From Deltaproteobacteria bacterium (lineage in GTDB: Bacteria > Myxococcota_A > UBA9042 > DTJE01): a stretch of DNA of 64,000 nt. The stretch is taken from contig JAKPOP010000010.1 of the NCBI GenBank assembly GCA_029547805.1, forward strand, positions 145,675 to 209,674, written 5' to 3'. The position numbers and the translations under genes were made by a program. Positions 56,090 through 64,000 of the stretch are shown piece by piece (within the stretch, counting starts at the first letter, position 1; each line of letters opens with the position of its first letter). The notes under the pieces are model-generated. The model ran no database searches. It was not told the DNA's origin and saw nothing but the letters and a program-made list of their open reading frames with translations.

Positions 56090-56846
56090 AGAAACCGCCC
56101 CAGATCGACCGGGTCCGGAGAGACAGAACCCCGAGGACCAGTCCGGCGACCAGGGCTCCCAGGGCCTCCCGAAACGGCTTCGTGAAGTGGATCATCACGT
56201 AGGGAGCCAGCATCGCGAAGACCGACAGGATGCCCATGCGGTCCTTGGTCCCGTGGACCCAGAAGCCCCGGAAGAAGAACTCCAGGGCGAAGAACTGGGA
56301 GAGGTAGAGCCCTTCCCACAGGGCGAGGTCCAGCCACCCCTCCGGGTTCCGATAGAAGGGATAGGTGGCCAGGAATGCCGGGGAGTGGGAGACCCACCAG
56401 ACGAGCCCCAGGACCGGGATCGCCAGGACCAGGTACACCGGGAGATGCCGAAGAAACCCCCGAGGACTCAACCCGAAATCCACCAGGGGACGCCGGAGGA
56501 CGAACCGGATCGCCAGGGCCGGAACGATCACGTAGAGAGCCCAGCAGCCGAGGGTCCAGGCCACCTGGCGACCCAGGGGGGCCAGGGCGCAGGCGACGGC
56601 CCCCGAGACTCCCTCGGGGTCCGAGGCGCACCGGTCCGCCAGGGCGTCTGCCACCAGGCCCTGGTACTCCCCCGAGAGGACCACGAAGTGCAGCAGCGTC
56701 AGGCACAGCGTTCCCAGTGCCATGACCAGGCCGGCCCGGAAGAAGGAGGGATCCGCGCGCTCCCCCGGGACCGTGATCCAGTCCTCCAGCAGTCGCCGGA
56801 GGCCCTTCCCCCGGCTGCCTCCCGTGCCCTTGTCCCCCAAGGCCAT
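56010..56846 (-). CDS. CPBP-family intramembrane protease, candidate myxosortase
   Basis: 278 residues, about 7-8 membrane helices. CPBP motifs: FFALEFFFRGFWVHG (Glu and Arg), PYVMIHFTKPFREALGALVAG (His, Glu) and IWGGFFIHGLVAVSMDLAAL (second His, Asp). CPBP enzymes include CAAX-type proteases, and the myxosortases that cleave MYXO-CTERM tails belong to this superfamily, so this protein could process the Cys-rich protein at 3.7-5.0 kb. The ATG is directly after AGGGGG, and TAGAAT (56869-56874) could be a -10 without a -35. Divergent from prfB. Confidence 0.85.
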   Translation of the reverse strand: MALGDKGTGGSRGKGLRRLLEDWITVPGERADPSFFRAGLVMALGTLCLTLLHFVVLSGEYQGLVADALADRCASDPEGVSGAVACALAPLGRQVAWTLGCWALYVIVPALAIRFVLRRPLVDFGLSPRGFLRHLPVYLVLAIPVLGLVWWVSHSPAFLATYPFYRNPEGWLDLALWEGLYLSQFFALEFFFRGFWVHGTKDRMGILSVFAMLAPYVMIHFTKPFREALGALVAGLVLGVLSLRTRSIWGGFFIHGLVAVSMDLAALWQRGWFFGAGT

Positions 56847-56882
56847 CCCCCTGCCGCAACGTCCCGGGATTCTAGCAGGCGA

Positions 56883-56911
56883 TTGACAGCGCCGCGCGGC
56901 TCCACCATCCT
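56883..56911 (+). promoter_or_regulatory. Possible prfB promoter
   Basis: TTGACA (56883-56888), a 17-bp spacer and a weak CATCCT (56906-56911) lie 38 bp before the prfB ATG. Confidence 0.4.
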
Positions 56912-56949
56912 TCGCTGCCGGAGGCACCGATTTCGGGAGGGGATGACCG

Positions 56950-58060
56950 ATGTTCGAGAACCTGAAAGAGCGAATCGCCGATCTGCGTGAGAGGACCTCG
57001 GTCCTCGGGAGGTCTCTTTGACCCCGACGGCCTGCGCCGTCGCATCGAGGCCCTGGACGAGGAGAGCGCCCACCCCGAGTTCTGGCAGGACCCCAGGCGA
57101 GCCCGGGAGGTCGGCCGGGAGAAGACCCGCCTCGAAAAGGACCTGGAGACCTTCGAGGCCCCCGTCCGCGCCCTGAACGCCGCCGCCGACCTGCTGGAAC
57201 TGGCGGAGGCCGAGGGGGAGGCCTCGTTGGAGACCGAGATCGCCCAGGAACTGGACAAGGTCGAGCAGCAGGTGGCCCGGCTCGAGTTCGCCCGGATGAT
57301 GAGCGGCGAGAACGATCGGGCCGACGCCCTGGTGACGATCAACGCCGGCATGGGAGGCACCGAGTCCCAGGACTGGGTCACGATGTTGCTCCGGATGTAC
57401 CTCCGATGGGCCGAGCGCCGGGGCTTCGCGACCGAGATCCTGGACGAGCTCCCGGGCGAGGAGGCCGGCCTCAAGCACGTCACCTTCGAGGTCTCGGGGG
57501 AGTGGGCCTACGGGTACCTGAAGGCCGAGGCGGGCGTCCACCGGCTGGTCCGGATCTCCCCCTTCGACGCAAACGCCCGGCGGCAGACCACCTTCGCCGG
57601 TGTCTCGGTGCTTCCGGACATCGAGGACACCATCGAGATCGAGATCGACGAGAAGGACCTCCGGGTGGACACCTACCGGTCCGGGGGCGCCGGGGGCCAG
57701 CACGTCAACAAGACCGACTCGGCCGTCCGGATCACCCACCTCCCGACGGGGATCGTGGTGCAGTGCCAGAACGAGCGTTCCCAGCAGAAGAATCGCAGCA
57801 AGGCCATGAAGATGCTGAAGGCCCGCCTCTACGACCTGGAACGGCAGAAGAAGGAGGCGGAGCGGGGCAAGGCCGAGGCCGAGAAGCGGGACATCGACTT
57901 CGGCAGCCAGATCCGGTCCTACGTGCTCCACCCCTACCGGATGGTGAAGGACCTCCGAACCGGATATGAGACCGGCAACGCCGACGCCGTGCTGGATGGG
58001 GACCTGGACCCCTTCATCGAGACCTACCTCCTCGAGGCCAGTCGCCAGCCCTCGCGCTGA
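56950..58060 (+). CDS. prfB: Peptide chain release factor 2 (programmed +1 frameshift)
   Basis: The coding sequence is 56950-57018 joined to 57020-58060, about 369 residues. The first 23 codons (MFENLKERIADLRERTS...) end at an in-frame TGA; shifting by one base gives DPDGLRRRIEALDEESAHPEFW, the expected RF2 sequence. The catalytic GGQ is in RSGGAGGQHVNKTDSAVRI, and the stop-codon region follows ELPGEEAGLKHVTFEV. It recognises UGA/UAA. GGGAGGGG precedes the ATG. Reading only the second frame would lose the true N-terminus. Confidence 0.96.
57007..57022 (+). promoter_or_regulatory. prfB programmed frameshift site
   Basis: GGGAGG (57007-57012), then TCT, then CTT-TGA-C (57016-57022). The internal Shine-Dalgarno three bases before CTT and the TGA-C context are the classic autoregulatory +1 shift elements: low RF2 slows termination and favours the shift. 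Confidence 0.95.
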
Positions 58061-58062
58061 AC

Positions 58063-58092
58063 TTGGCAGATCGGGAACCCTGCACCTATGCT
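58063..58092 (+). promoter_or_regulatory. Promoter of the AmpG-like transporter
   Basis: TTGGCA (58063-58068), an 18-bp spacer and TATGCT (58087-58092), 50 bp before the ATG and directly after the prfB stop. Confidence 0.55.
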
Positions 58093-58142
58093 CGTGGGAC
58101 CGGTGCCTGCACGCACCGGCCCTGCCCCCTGGGAAGGCCCCG

Positions 58143-59465
58143 ATGACCGCCGGAGCGCAGCCGGAGCCCGCCTCCACCACCGCGCGGGACCGCACGGCGA
58201 CCTGGGTCGGCACGACCTACTTCGCCGAGGGCCTCCCCTACATGCTGGTCCGCTACCTCGCGGGGGTCTACCTGACCGACCTGGGCTTCCGGGAGGCCTG
58301 GCTGGGCCTGCTGAACCTGCTGGGCATTCCCTGGAACCTCAAGTTCCTCTGGGCCCCGGCGGTGGACCTCTTCGGCACCCGACGGGGATGGCTGACCCGG
58401 GTCCAGGGGGCCCTCGTGGCCGGATTCGGGCTCCTGGCGGTCCTGGCGGCTCTCGGACCGCTGGAGGCAGGGGCCGGCGGAGCCGAGTCCCTGGGATCCC
58501 ACTGGACGATCCCCATGGTGCTGGGCCTGCTGGTGGCCCTGGCCGTTCTCTCGGCCACCCACGACATCGCCATCGACGGCTACTACATGGAGGCGATCCC
58601 GGACCCGACGCGTCAGGCGGCCTACACCGGCCTCCGGGTCATGACCTACCGCTTCGCGGTGATCTTCACCAAGTCGGTACTGGTGGCCGTCGCGGGGTAC
58701 TGGGCCTGGTCCGGCGCCTTCCTGCTCGGCACCCTGACCCTGCTGGCGCTGTTGCTGTTCCACGTCCGGGTCCTCCCCCGGGTGGAGGCGCCGGCCGAGC
58801 GGCGATCGGCGTCCCAGAACCTGCACCTGTTCGGAGAGGCCTTCCTCTCCTGGATACGGCAGGATCGCATCCTCCTGATACTGGCCTTCATCGCGACCTA
58901 CAAACTGGGCGACGAGGTCCTCTTCAGCATGAACACCCCCTTCCTGATCCGGGAACTGGGGGTCTCCAAGGCCCAGTTGTCATGGCTCGCCGGGGTTCTG
59001 GGGACAACGGCCTCGATTGCCGGGTCCCTGGTGTCCGCCTGGGCCATCCGGCGCTTCGGCCTGCGGCGGGCCATCTGGCCGTTGACGCTGGCGATGAACC
59101 TCAATCTCTGGGCCTACGTGTGGCTGGCCTGGGACCGACCCGAGGCGGCGACGACCTCCGGGATCGCCTGGATCGCGGCGGTCCATGCCTACGAGCAGTT
59201 CGCGGCGGGACTCGGCAACGCGGTGCTGGTCGTCTTCATCATGCGGATCTGCCTCCCGCGGTACAAGGCCGCCCACTACGCCATCGCCTCGGCGATCTCC
59301 TCCGTCGGGTCGTCGCTCTTCGGGGGACTCGGAGGCTACATCGTCGAGGGCTGGGGCTACGTGACCCTCTTCGTGCTGGCCTTCCTGGCCGCCGTCCCGT
59401 CGATGGCGATCCTCCTGGTCCTGGAGGTCCCGGAGGAGCGCACCGCGAGCCATCAGAAGACGTGA
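58143..59465 (+). CDS. AmpG-like MFS transporter (PAT family)
   Basis: 440 residues, about 12 membrane helices. WVGTTYFAEGLPYMLVRYL and LGIPWNLKFLWAPAVDLFG are the AmpG/acetyl-CoA transporter motif. SATHDIAIDGYYMEAIPD and MRICLPRYKAAHYAIASAI are also characteristic. AmpG imports anhydromuropeptides for peptidoglycan recycling; other PAT members carry siderophores, so the substrate is only probable. GGGAAGG precedes the ATG. Its end overlaps the convergent barrel gene by 13 bp. Confidence 0.88.
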   Translation: MTAGAQPEPASTTARDRTATWVGTTYFAEGLPYMLVRYLAGVYLTDLGFREAWLGLLNLLGIPWNLKFLWAPAVDLFGTRRGWLTRVQGALVAGFGLLAVLAALGPLEAGAGGAESLGSHWTIPMVLGLLVALAVLSATHDIAIDGYYMEAIPDPTRQAAYTGLRVMTYRFAVIFTKSVLVAVAGYWAWSGAFLLGTLTLLALLLFHVRVLPRVEAPAERRSASQNLHLFGEAFLSWIRQDRILLILAFIATYKLGDEVLFSMNTPFLIRELGVSKAQLSWLAGVLGTTASIAGSLVSAWAIRRFGLRRAIWPLTLAMNLNLWAYVWLAWDRPEAATTSGIAWIAAVHAYEQFAAGLGNAVLVVFIMRICLPRYKAAHYAIASAISSVGSSLFGGLGGYIVEGWGYVTLFVLAFLAAVPSMAILLVLEVPEERTASHQKT

Positions 59466-60772
59466 CCGACGTCCACGTAGATCCCCAGGGGGAAGCCCTG
59501 CTCGGCCTGATCCGGGGAATACCCGAAGTCGAAGCGGGCCACGATGGTCTCGGCGATCTGGACCCGGAGGCCCACCCCAGCACCCCAGTGGAGGCCGGCT
59601 CCCGAACCGTCCCGGGCCCGGTCCGTGCGGTAGCCGTTCCACACCCGCCCGACGTCCGCCAGCAGCAGCGCCCCGACCCGGAAGCGTTCCTTCAACAGGT
59701 GGAAGGTCCAGAACATCGATCGCAACTCGGCGCTGACGCCCAGTTTCACCTTCCCATGGAGACGTCCCTCCGGGACCCCCCGGAAGCCATCCCGCCCGCC
59801 AGGGTACTCCCGGTTCTCGTAGGCCGATGCCCGGGACAACTCGTAGAAGGGCACGTTCCCGAACAACAGGTCCGTGAAGACCCGGGAGGCCAGCACCAGC
59901 CACTCGTCGAGCAGCGGGACGTAGGCCCTCCCGTCCAGCGTGAACCCGCCGTAGTGCAGGCGACTCCCCAGGCCCGGCGACCCCCGGACCTGCATCTCGG
60001 CATAAAAGCCCCGCCGGGGCACGTACTCGTGGTCCCGGGAATCCCAGACGAGTCCCGCCGCGACCTGCAGGCCAACGTGATCCTGGAGGCCCAGCACCAT
60101 GTTCCGATCCTCCCAGAGGGCGCTTCCGGGATAGACCTCCGACCGCTCCCAGTGCAGCCGGACCCCGGTCGAGAAGAACAACGACTCCCGGATCCGGTAC
60201 CGCGCATTGAGGCGGAACAGGGGCTCGTATTGCCGGTACTGGTAGCGCTGGCGAGCCCGACTGACGGTCGGGATCGCCGCGGGATCGTCCTCGGCGGTCC
60301 GGTACCGGCTGGCGTTCCCCAACCCGTAGTACCCGGCATTGTTCCGCTGGTTGTATTCCAGGGAGAGCCAGAGGCGCAGGCGGTCTCCCAGCAGGCCCGG
60401 CACGTCGGCCCGGAGGAAGTGCATGTGGACCGGCACGTAGAGCCCCCGGCCATCCCACCACTTGAGGCTCATGGCGACCTGGGCCCAGACCCGGTAGCGA
60501 TACGGCTTCACGACGGGATCGTTCTGGGCGACCACCCCCTGGGCACCGAGCATCAGACCCATGTCGGTGTTGCCGCCGATGGCGGGCAGGGGCGCCCACT
60601 CCAGCGAGGATCGACGGGGCGTCTGGGTGGCCTCGGGAGAGGCGTCGGCTGCCGGGGCCCGTTCCCTCGGAACCTCGTCGGACCGGTGCTCCGCCGCCGG
60701 AGGCTCCTGGGCTCGCACCCCTCGAATCGGGATCAGCGCCAGGAGGATCACCCAGGATACCCGCAATCGCAC
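59453..60772 (-). CDS. Outer-membrane beta-barrel, BamA/D15-like surface antigen
   Basis: 439 residues. Signal peptide ending VRAQEP (cleavage near 21-22), then a ~35-residue disordered stretch. The barrel has alternating strands such as RVWAQVAMSLKWWDGRG, LWLSLEYNQRNNAGYYGLGN and LQVAAGLVWDSRDHEYVPRRG, the last matching the D-x-RD...P-x-x-G motif of Omp85 barrels. It ends in VGHVF with a terminal Phe, the BAM recognition signal. There are no POTRA domains, so it is not BamA itself. The GTG start has only a weak GGCGG upstream. Function: transport or surface exposure, undetermined. Confidence 0.85.
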   Translation of the reverse strand: MRLRVSWVILLALIPIRGVRAQEPPAAEHRSDEVPRERAPAADASPEATQTPRRSSLEWAPLPAIGGNTDMGLMLGAQGVVAQNDPVVKPYRYRVWAQVAMSLKWWDGRGLYVPVHMHFLRADVPGLLGDRLRLWLSLEYNQRNNAGYYGLGNASRYRTAEDDPAAIPTVSRARQRYQYRQYEPLFRLNARYRIRESLFFSTGVRLHWERSEVYPGSALWEDRNMVLGLQDHVGLQVAAGLVWDSRDHEYVPRRGFYAEMQVRGSPGLGSRLHYGGFTLDGRAYVPLLDEWLVLASRVFTDLLFGNVPFYELSRASAYENREYPGGRDGFRGVPEGRLHGKVKLGVSAELRSMFWTFHLLKERFRVGALLLADVGRVWNGYRTDRARDGSGAGLHWGAGVGLRVQIAETIVARFDFGYSPDQAEQGFPLGIYVDVGHVF

Positions 60773-60990
60773 GGAGAGCCGCCCAGAAGAGCCTTCCTAG
60801 CGTCCACGGAATCCGGAGGGCGTGTCAATCGAATCTGAGGACCCCGATTCCCCGCCCTGGCCAGGGTCACCCCCCGGGACCCGAGGGTCCTGGCCCAGGA
60901 CCAGAATCGGACAGGAGACCCGGGATGGGGACCCCGTCACGGGAACCGTTCCTCCCGGCGGAGGACCCGATTGCCTCGTGGTCCGGGGCT
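60773..60990. other. Intergenic stretch, no gene seen
   Basis: 218 bp between the barrel start and the small basic protein. It holds two G+C-rich inverted repeats (GGACCC-GA-GGGTCC, and TCCTCC around CGGC) without T tracts, and a minus-strand TTGACA (about 60828-60833) with no matching -10. No frame with a ribosome site is present. Confidence 0.4.
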
Positions 60991-61107
60991 TCACCCGCGC
61001 TTGCGCACCGTCCGGGACGCCGCTTCCTTCTTCCGGGCATCCCGAGCCTTCTTCTTCAACTGCCGGACCCGCGGCCAGCGGACCTTGCCCCGATCGTTCT
61101 TTCCCAT
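60991..61107 (-). CDS. 38-residue highly basic small protein
   Basis: The frame encodes 38 residues beginning MGKNDRGKVRWPRVRQ and ending SRTVRKRG; about 17 are Lys or Arg against four acidic residues, so the pI is extreme. GAGGAGGG sits 5 bases before the ATG, and a promoter (TTGTGA, 18 bp, TATAGA) lies about 45 bp upstream, both good evidence of expression. The MGKNDR start recalls the tiny 30S protein bTHX, but the rest does not match it. A ribosome- or nucleic-acid-binding role is a guess. It lies between groEL and the barrel gene. Confidence 0.6.
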   Translation of the reverse strand: MGKNDRGKVRWPRVRQLKKKARDARKKEAASRTVRKRG

Positions 61108-61149
61108 CGTGACCCTCCTCTCGATCCGACCCCGGGGGCCGGGAGGCGC

Positions 61150-61179
61150 TCTATACCAGAAAACCCCGTTCCCTCACAA
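61150..61179 (-). promoter_or_regulatory. Promoter of the 38-residue basic protein
   Basis: Minus-strand TTGTGA (61174-61179), an 18-bp spacer and TATAGA (61150-61155), about 43 bp before the ATG. Confidence 0.55.
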
Positions 61180-61239
61180 CCCCGAGGAGGCTCATCATCG
61201 GACCGGGGGTCTTGAACCATCCGGAGTCCAGGCCCAGGA

Positions 61240-61285
61240 AACAGAACGGCGCCGGCCCCGGAGGGTGTCCCCAGGAACCGACGCC
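61240..61285 (-). terminator. Possible groEL terminator
   Basis: GGCGTCGG pairs with CCGGCGCC (one wobble) around a 22-base loop, followed on the minus strand by GTTCTGT. It lies 29 bp after the groEL stop; the loop is large and the U tract poor. Confidence 0.35.
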
Positions 61286-61313
61286 GTCCTTCAGATCCAC
61301 GTGCCGGGAAGGA

Positions 61314-62996
<1,683 letters not shown>

Positions 62997-63020
62997 TCAG
63001 GAGTCTCCTGACTCACCCCG

Positions 63021-63308
63021 TCAGTCCAGGATCGCCAGGATGTCGTCCTCCCGAAGGATGATGTGCTCCTCGCCGTCGATCTTCACCTCGCTCCCGGCGT
63101 ACTTCCCGAAGAGGATGCGGTCGCCGGCCTTCACGGCGGGCGTCCGGACCGTCCCGTTCTCGAGGGTCTTGCCGGGTCCGACCGCGATCACGCGCCCCTC
63201 CTGCGGCTTCTCCTTGGCGGTGTCGGGGATGATGATCCCGCTCGCGGTCTTCTCCTCGCTCTCGAGACGCTTCACCAGCACACGATCCTGCAGGGGCTTC
63301 ACGTTCAT
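63021..63308 (-). CDS. groES: 10 kDa co-chaperonin GroES
   Basis: 95 residues. [19 protein letters not shown], a mobile loop [16 protein letters not shown], and [20 protein letters not shown] complete the fold. The ATG has GGGAGGAAGG 5 bases upstream. An in-frame ATG 24 bases earlier (MSEREEGK) would put the ribosome site inside the gene, so it is rejected. A 16-bp palindrome lies 40 bp before the start. Confidence 0.97.
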   Translation of the reverse strand: MNVKPLQDRVLVKRLESEEKTASGIIIPDTAKEKPQEGRVIAVGPGKTLENGTVRTPAVKAGDRILFGKYAGSEVKIDGEEHIILREDDILAILD

Positions 63309-63347
63309 CTTCCCTTCCTCCCGTTCTGACATGGGAACCAAACCCAC

Positions 63348-63363
63348 GCGCGGCATGCCGCGC
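63348..63363. promoter_or_regulatory. Perfect palindrome upstream of groES, candidate operator
   Basis: GCGCGGCATGCCGCGC is a perfect 16-bp inverted repeat with no spacer, 39 bp before the groES ATG in the expected 5' leader. No CIRCE element is present. It could bind a repressor or form an RNA hairpin. Confidence 0.4.
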
Positions 63364-63403
63364 CTCGGGCCCCCGGAAGACCCCGGGTCCCGCACGGCGA
63401 TGA

Positions 63404-63431
63404 TGGATAATCACCCCTTCCGGAAGCGCAA
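63404..63431 (-). promoter_or_regulatory. Weak promoter candidate for groES-groEL
   Basis: Minus-strand TTGCGC (63426-63431) inside the kinase end, a 16-bp spacer and TATCCA (63404-63409). No sigma32-type CCCCAT box was seen. Read-through from the kinase is possible. Confidence 0.3.
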
Positions 63432-64000
63432 GGGGTTGATCCGATCCCAGAGCCGCGATGGGCCGGTTCCCTCGGGCCGAGGTCCCGTGGTCCGGTTCCC
63501 GAGGAAGACCCGGAAGGCCTCCGAGTCCTTCAGAAACGGAAGGGATTCCATGCGAATCGCCTGGCGGAACTCCTGGACGCTTCCCCAGCGCATCCGGGGG
63601 TCCCGTTGCAGGGCCTTGTGAACCACCTCCTCCACCGCCTCGGGGACCTCTGGATTCAGGCTTCCCAGGCGGTGGACCGGGATGGGACCGGTCCCCCGGA
63701 GGTACTCCAGGAACGTCCGGGCGTCGGCATTGGGCAGGTGGAGGGCCCGGGCCCCGGCCAGGATCTCGTAGGCCACGCATCCCAGGGAGTAGAGGTCGCT
63801 GGCCTCGCTGGTCTGCCCGGTGAGGGCCGTCTCGGGGGCCGCGTAGGGAGGACTGCCCACGGTGAGCCCGCCGCCCTGGGCCGTCCGAGAGTCGGACTCG
63901 TAGGCCGCCCGGGCGCTTCCCAGGTCCACCATCCGCACCTGGGGTCCCAGCCCCGGAACCGGCTCCAGGAACAGGTTCCCGGGCTTCAAGTCCCGGTGCA
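63411..64000 (-). CDS. Ser/Thr protein kinase (Hanks type), C-terminal part
   Basis: The frame enters from the right edge at the catalytic loop HRDLKPGNLF; the N-lobe is outside the window. The metal-binding motif is DLG rather than DFG (VDLGSARAA), with the Asp kept. GLTVGSPPYAAPE is the activation segment and APE, and SEASDLYSLGCVAYEIL is the F helix. It ends after the kinase domain with a short basic tail (GPSRLWDRINPLRFRKG) and no membrane helix. It probably supplies phosphothreonine for FHA proteins such as those in this window (inference). groES lies 102 bp downstream. Confidence 0.93.
   Translation of the reverse strand, partial: HRDLKPGNLFLEPVPGLGPQVRMVDLGSARAAYESDSRTAQGGGLTVGSPPYAAPETALTGQTSEASDLYSLGCVAYEILAGARALHLPNADARTFLEYLRGTGPIPVHRLGSLNPEVPEAVEEVVHKALQRDPRMRWGSVQEFRQAIRMESLPFLKDSEAFRVFLGNRTTGPRPEGTGPSRLWDRINPLRFRKG

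Overview
The window is about 70% G+C with short intergenic gaps, many GTG starts, strong GGAGG-type ribosome binding sites and start/stop overlaps. A Cys-rich surface protein ends in a MYXO-CTERM-type sorting signal (invariant GC, one hydrophobic helix, Arg cluster). FHA-domain proteins, a Ser/Thr kinase, PEGA and Kelch-like lipoproteins and a pilB-pilT-pilC-pilS locus are also present. Together these suggest a Myxococcota or related deltaproteobacterial lineage. Pyruvate:ferredoxin oxidoreductase implies that anaerobic or microaerobic metabolism is possible. I see no insertion sequence, prophage, CRISPR array or rRNA; this looks like a vertically inherited core chromosome segment. The taxonomic call is inference.

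Layout. 1-5 kb: an FHA/coiled-coil protein (cut by the left edge) and a small lipoprotein, divergent from pepD; then a seven-repeat Cys-rich MYXO-CTERM protein. 5-12 kb (minus strand): pilB-pilT-pilC-pilS, followed by an unrecognised protein that may be a degenerate metallo-beta-lactamase fold. 12-17 kb (minus): nifJ/PFOR and a dihydroorotate-dehydrogenase-like flavoprotein. 17-21.5 kb (plus): maf, yggS, a polytopic membrane protein with a helical tail and an unusual P-loop protein. 21.5-24.6 kb (minus): an FHA protein fused to a CpaF-like ATPase domain that has lost its catalytic motifs, then a double-FHA membrane protein. 24.7-30.8 kb: a TPR lipoprotein, a large PAS-GGDEF-EAL protein and a lipoprotein alpha-amylase.

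30.7-39 kb (minus): a tightly overlapped MBL-MFS-GT4-GT4 cluster, a radical SAM/B12 protein, a GAF (fRMsr-like) protein and an endonuclease/exonuclease/phosphatase protein, and tRNA-Val(CAC), which has the only textbook intrinsic terminator I found. 39-48.5 kb: a DUF255/YyaL protein, a thioesterase, then the nusA-ylxR-infB-ylxP-rbfA-truB-MBL translation operon, which lacks rimP. 48.7-55 kb (minus): PEGA protein, Kelch-like lipoprotein, DUF2723 membrane protein and der. 55-61 kb: a lipoprotein, a CPBP protease (candidate myxosortase), prfB with its programmed frameshift, an AmpG-like transporter, a BamA-like outer-membrane barrel and a 38-residue basic protein. 61-64 kb (minus): groES-groEL and the C-terminal half of a Ser/Thr kinase.

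How the parts fit. Three FHA proteins, a Ser/Thr kinase and a c-di-GMP turnover protein point to rich signalling. The pil locus would power type IV pili. Many lipoproteins, the barrel and the MYXO-CTERM protein point to an elaborate envelope. A sigma70-like promoter pattern recurs (TTGACA/TTGACT, 16-18 bp, TAGACT/TATGCT/GAGAAT), and most promoter calls rest on it. Starts were set by Shine-Dalgarno placement and family N-termini.
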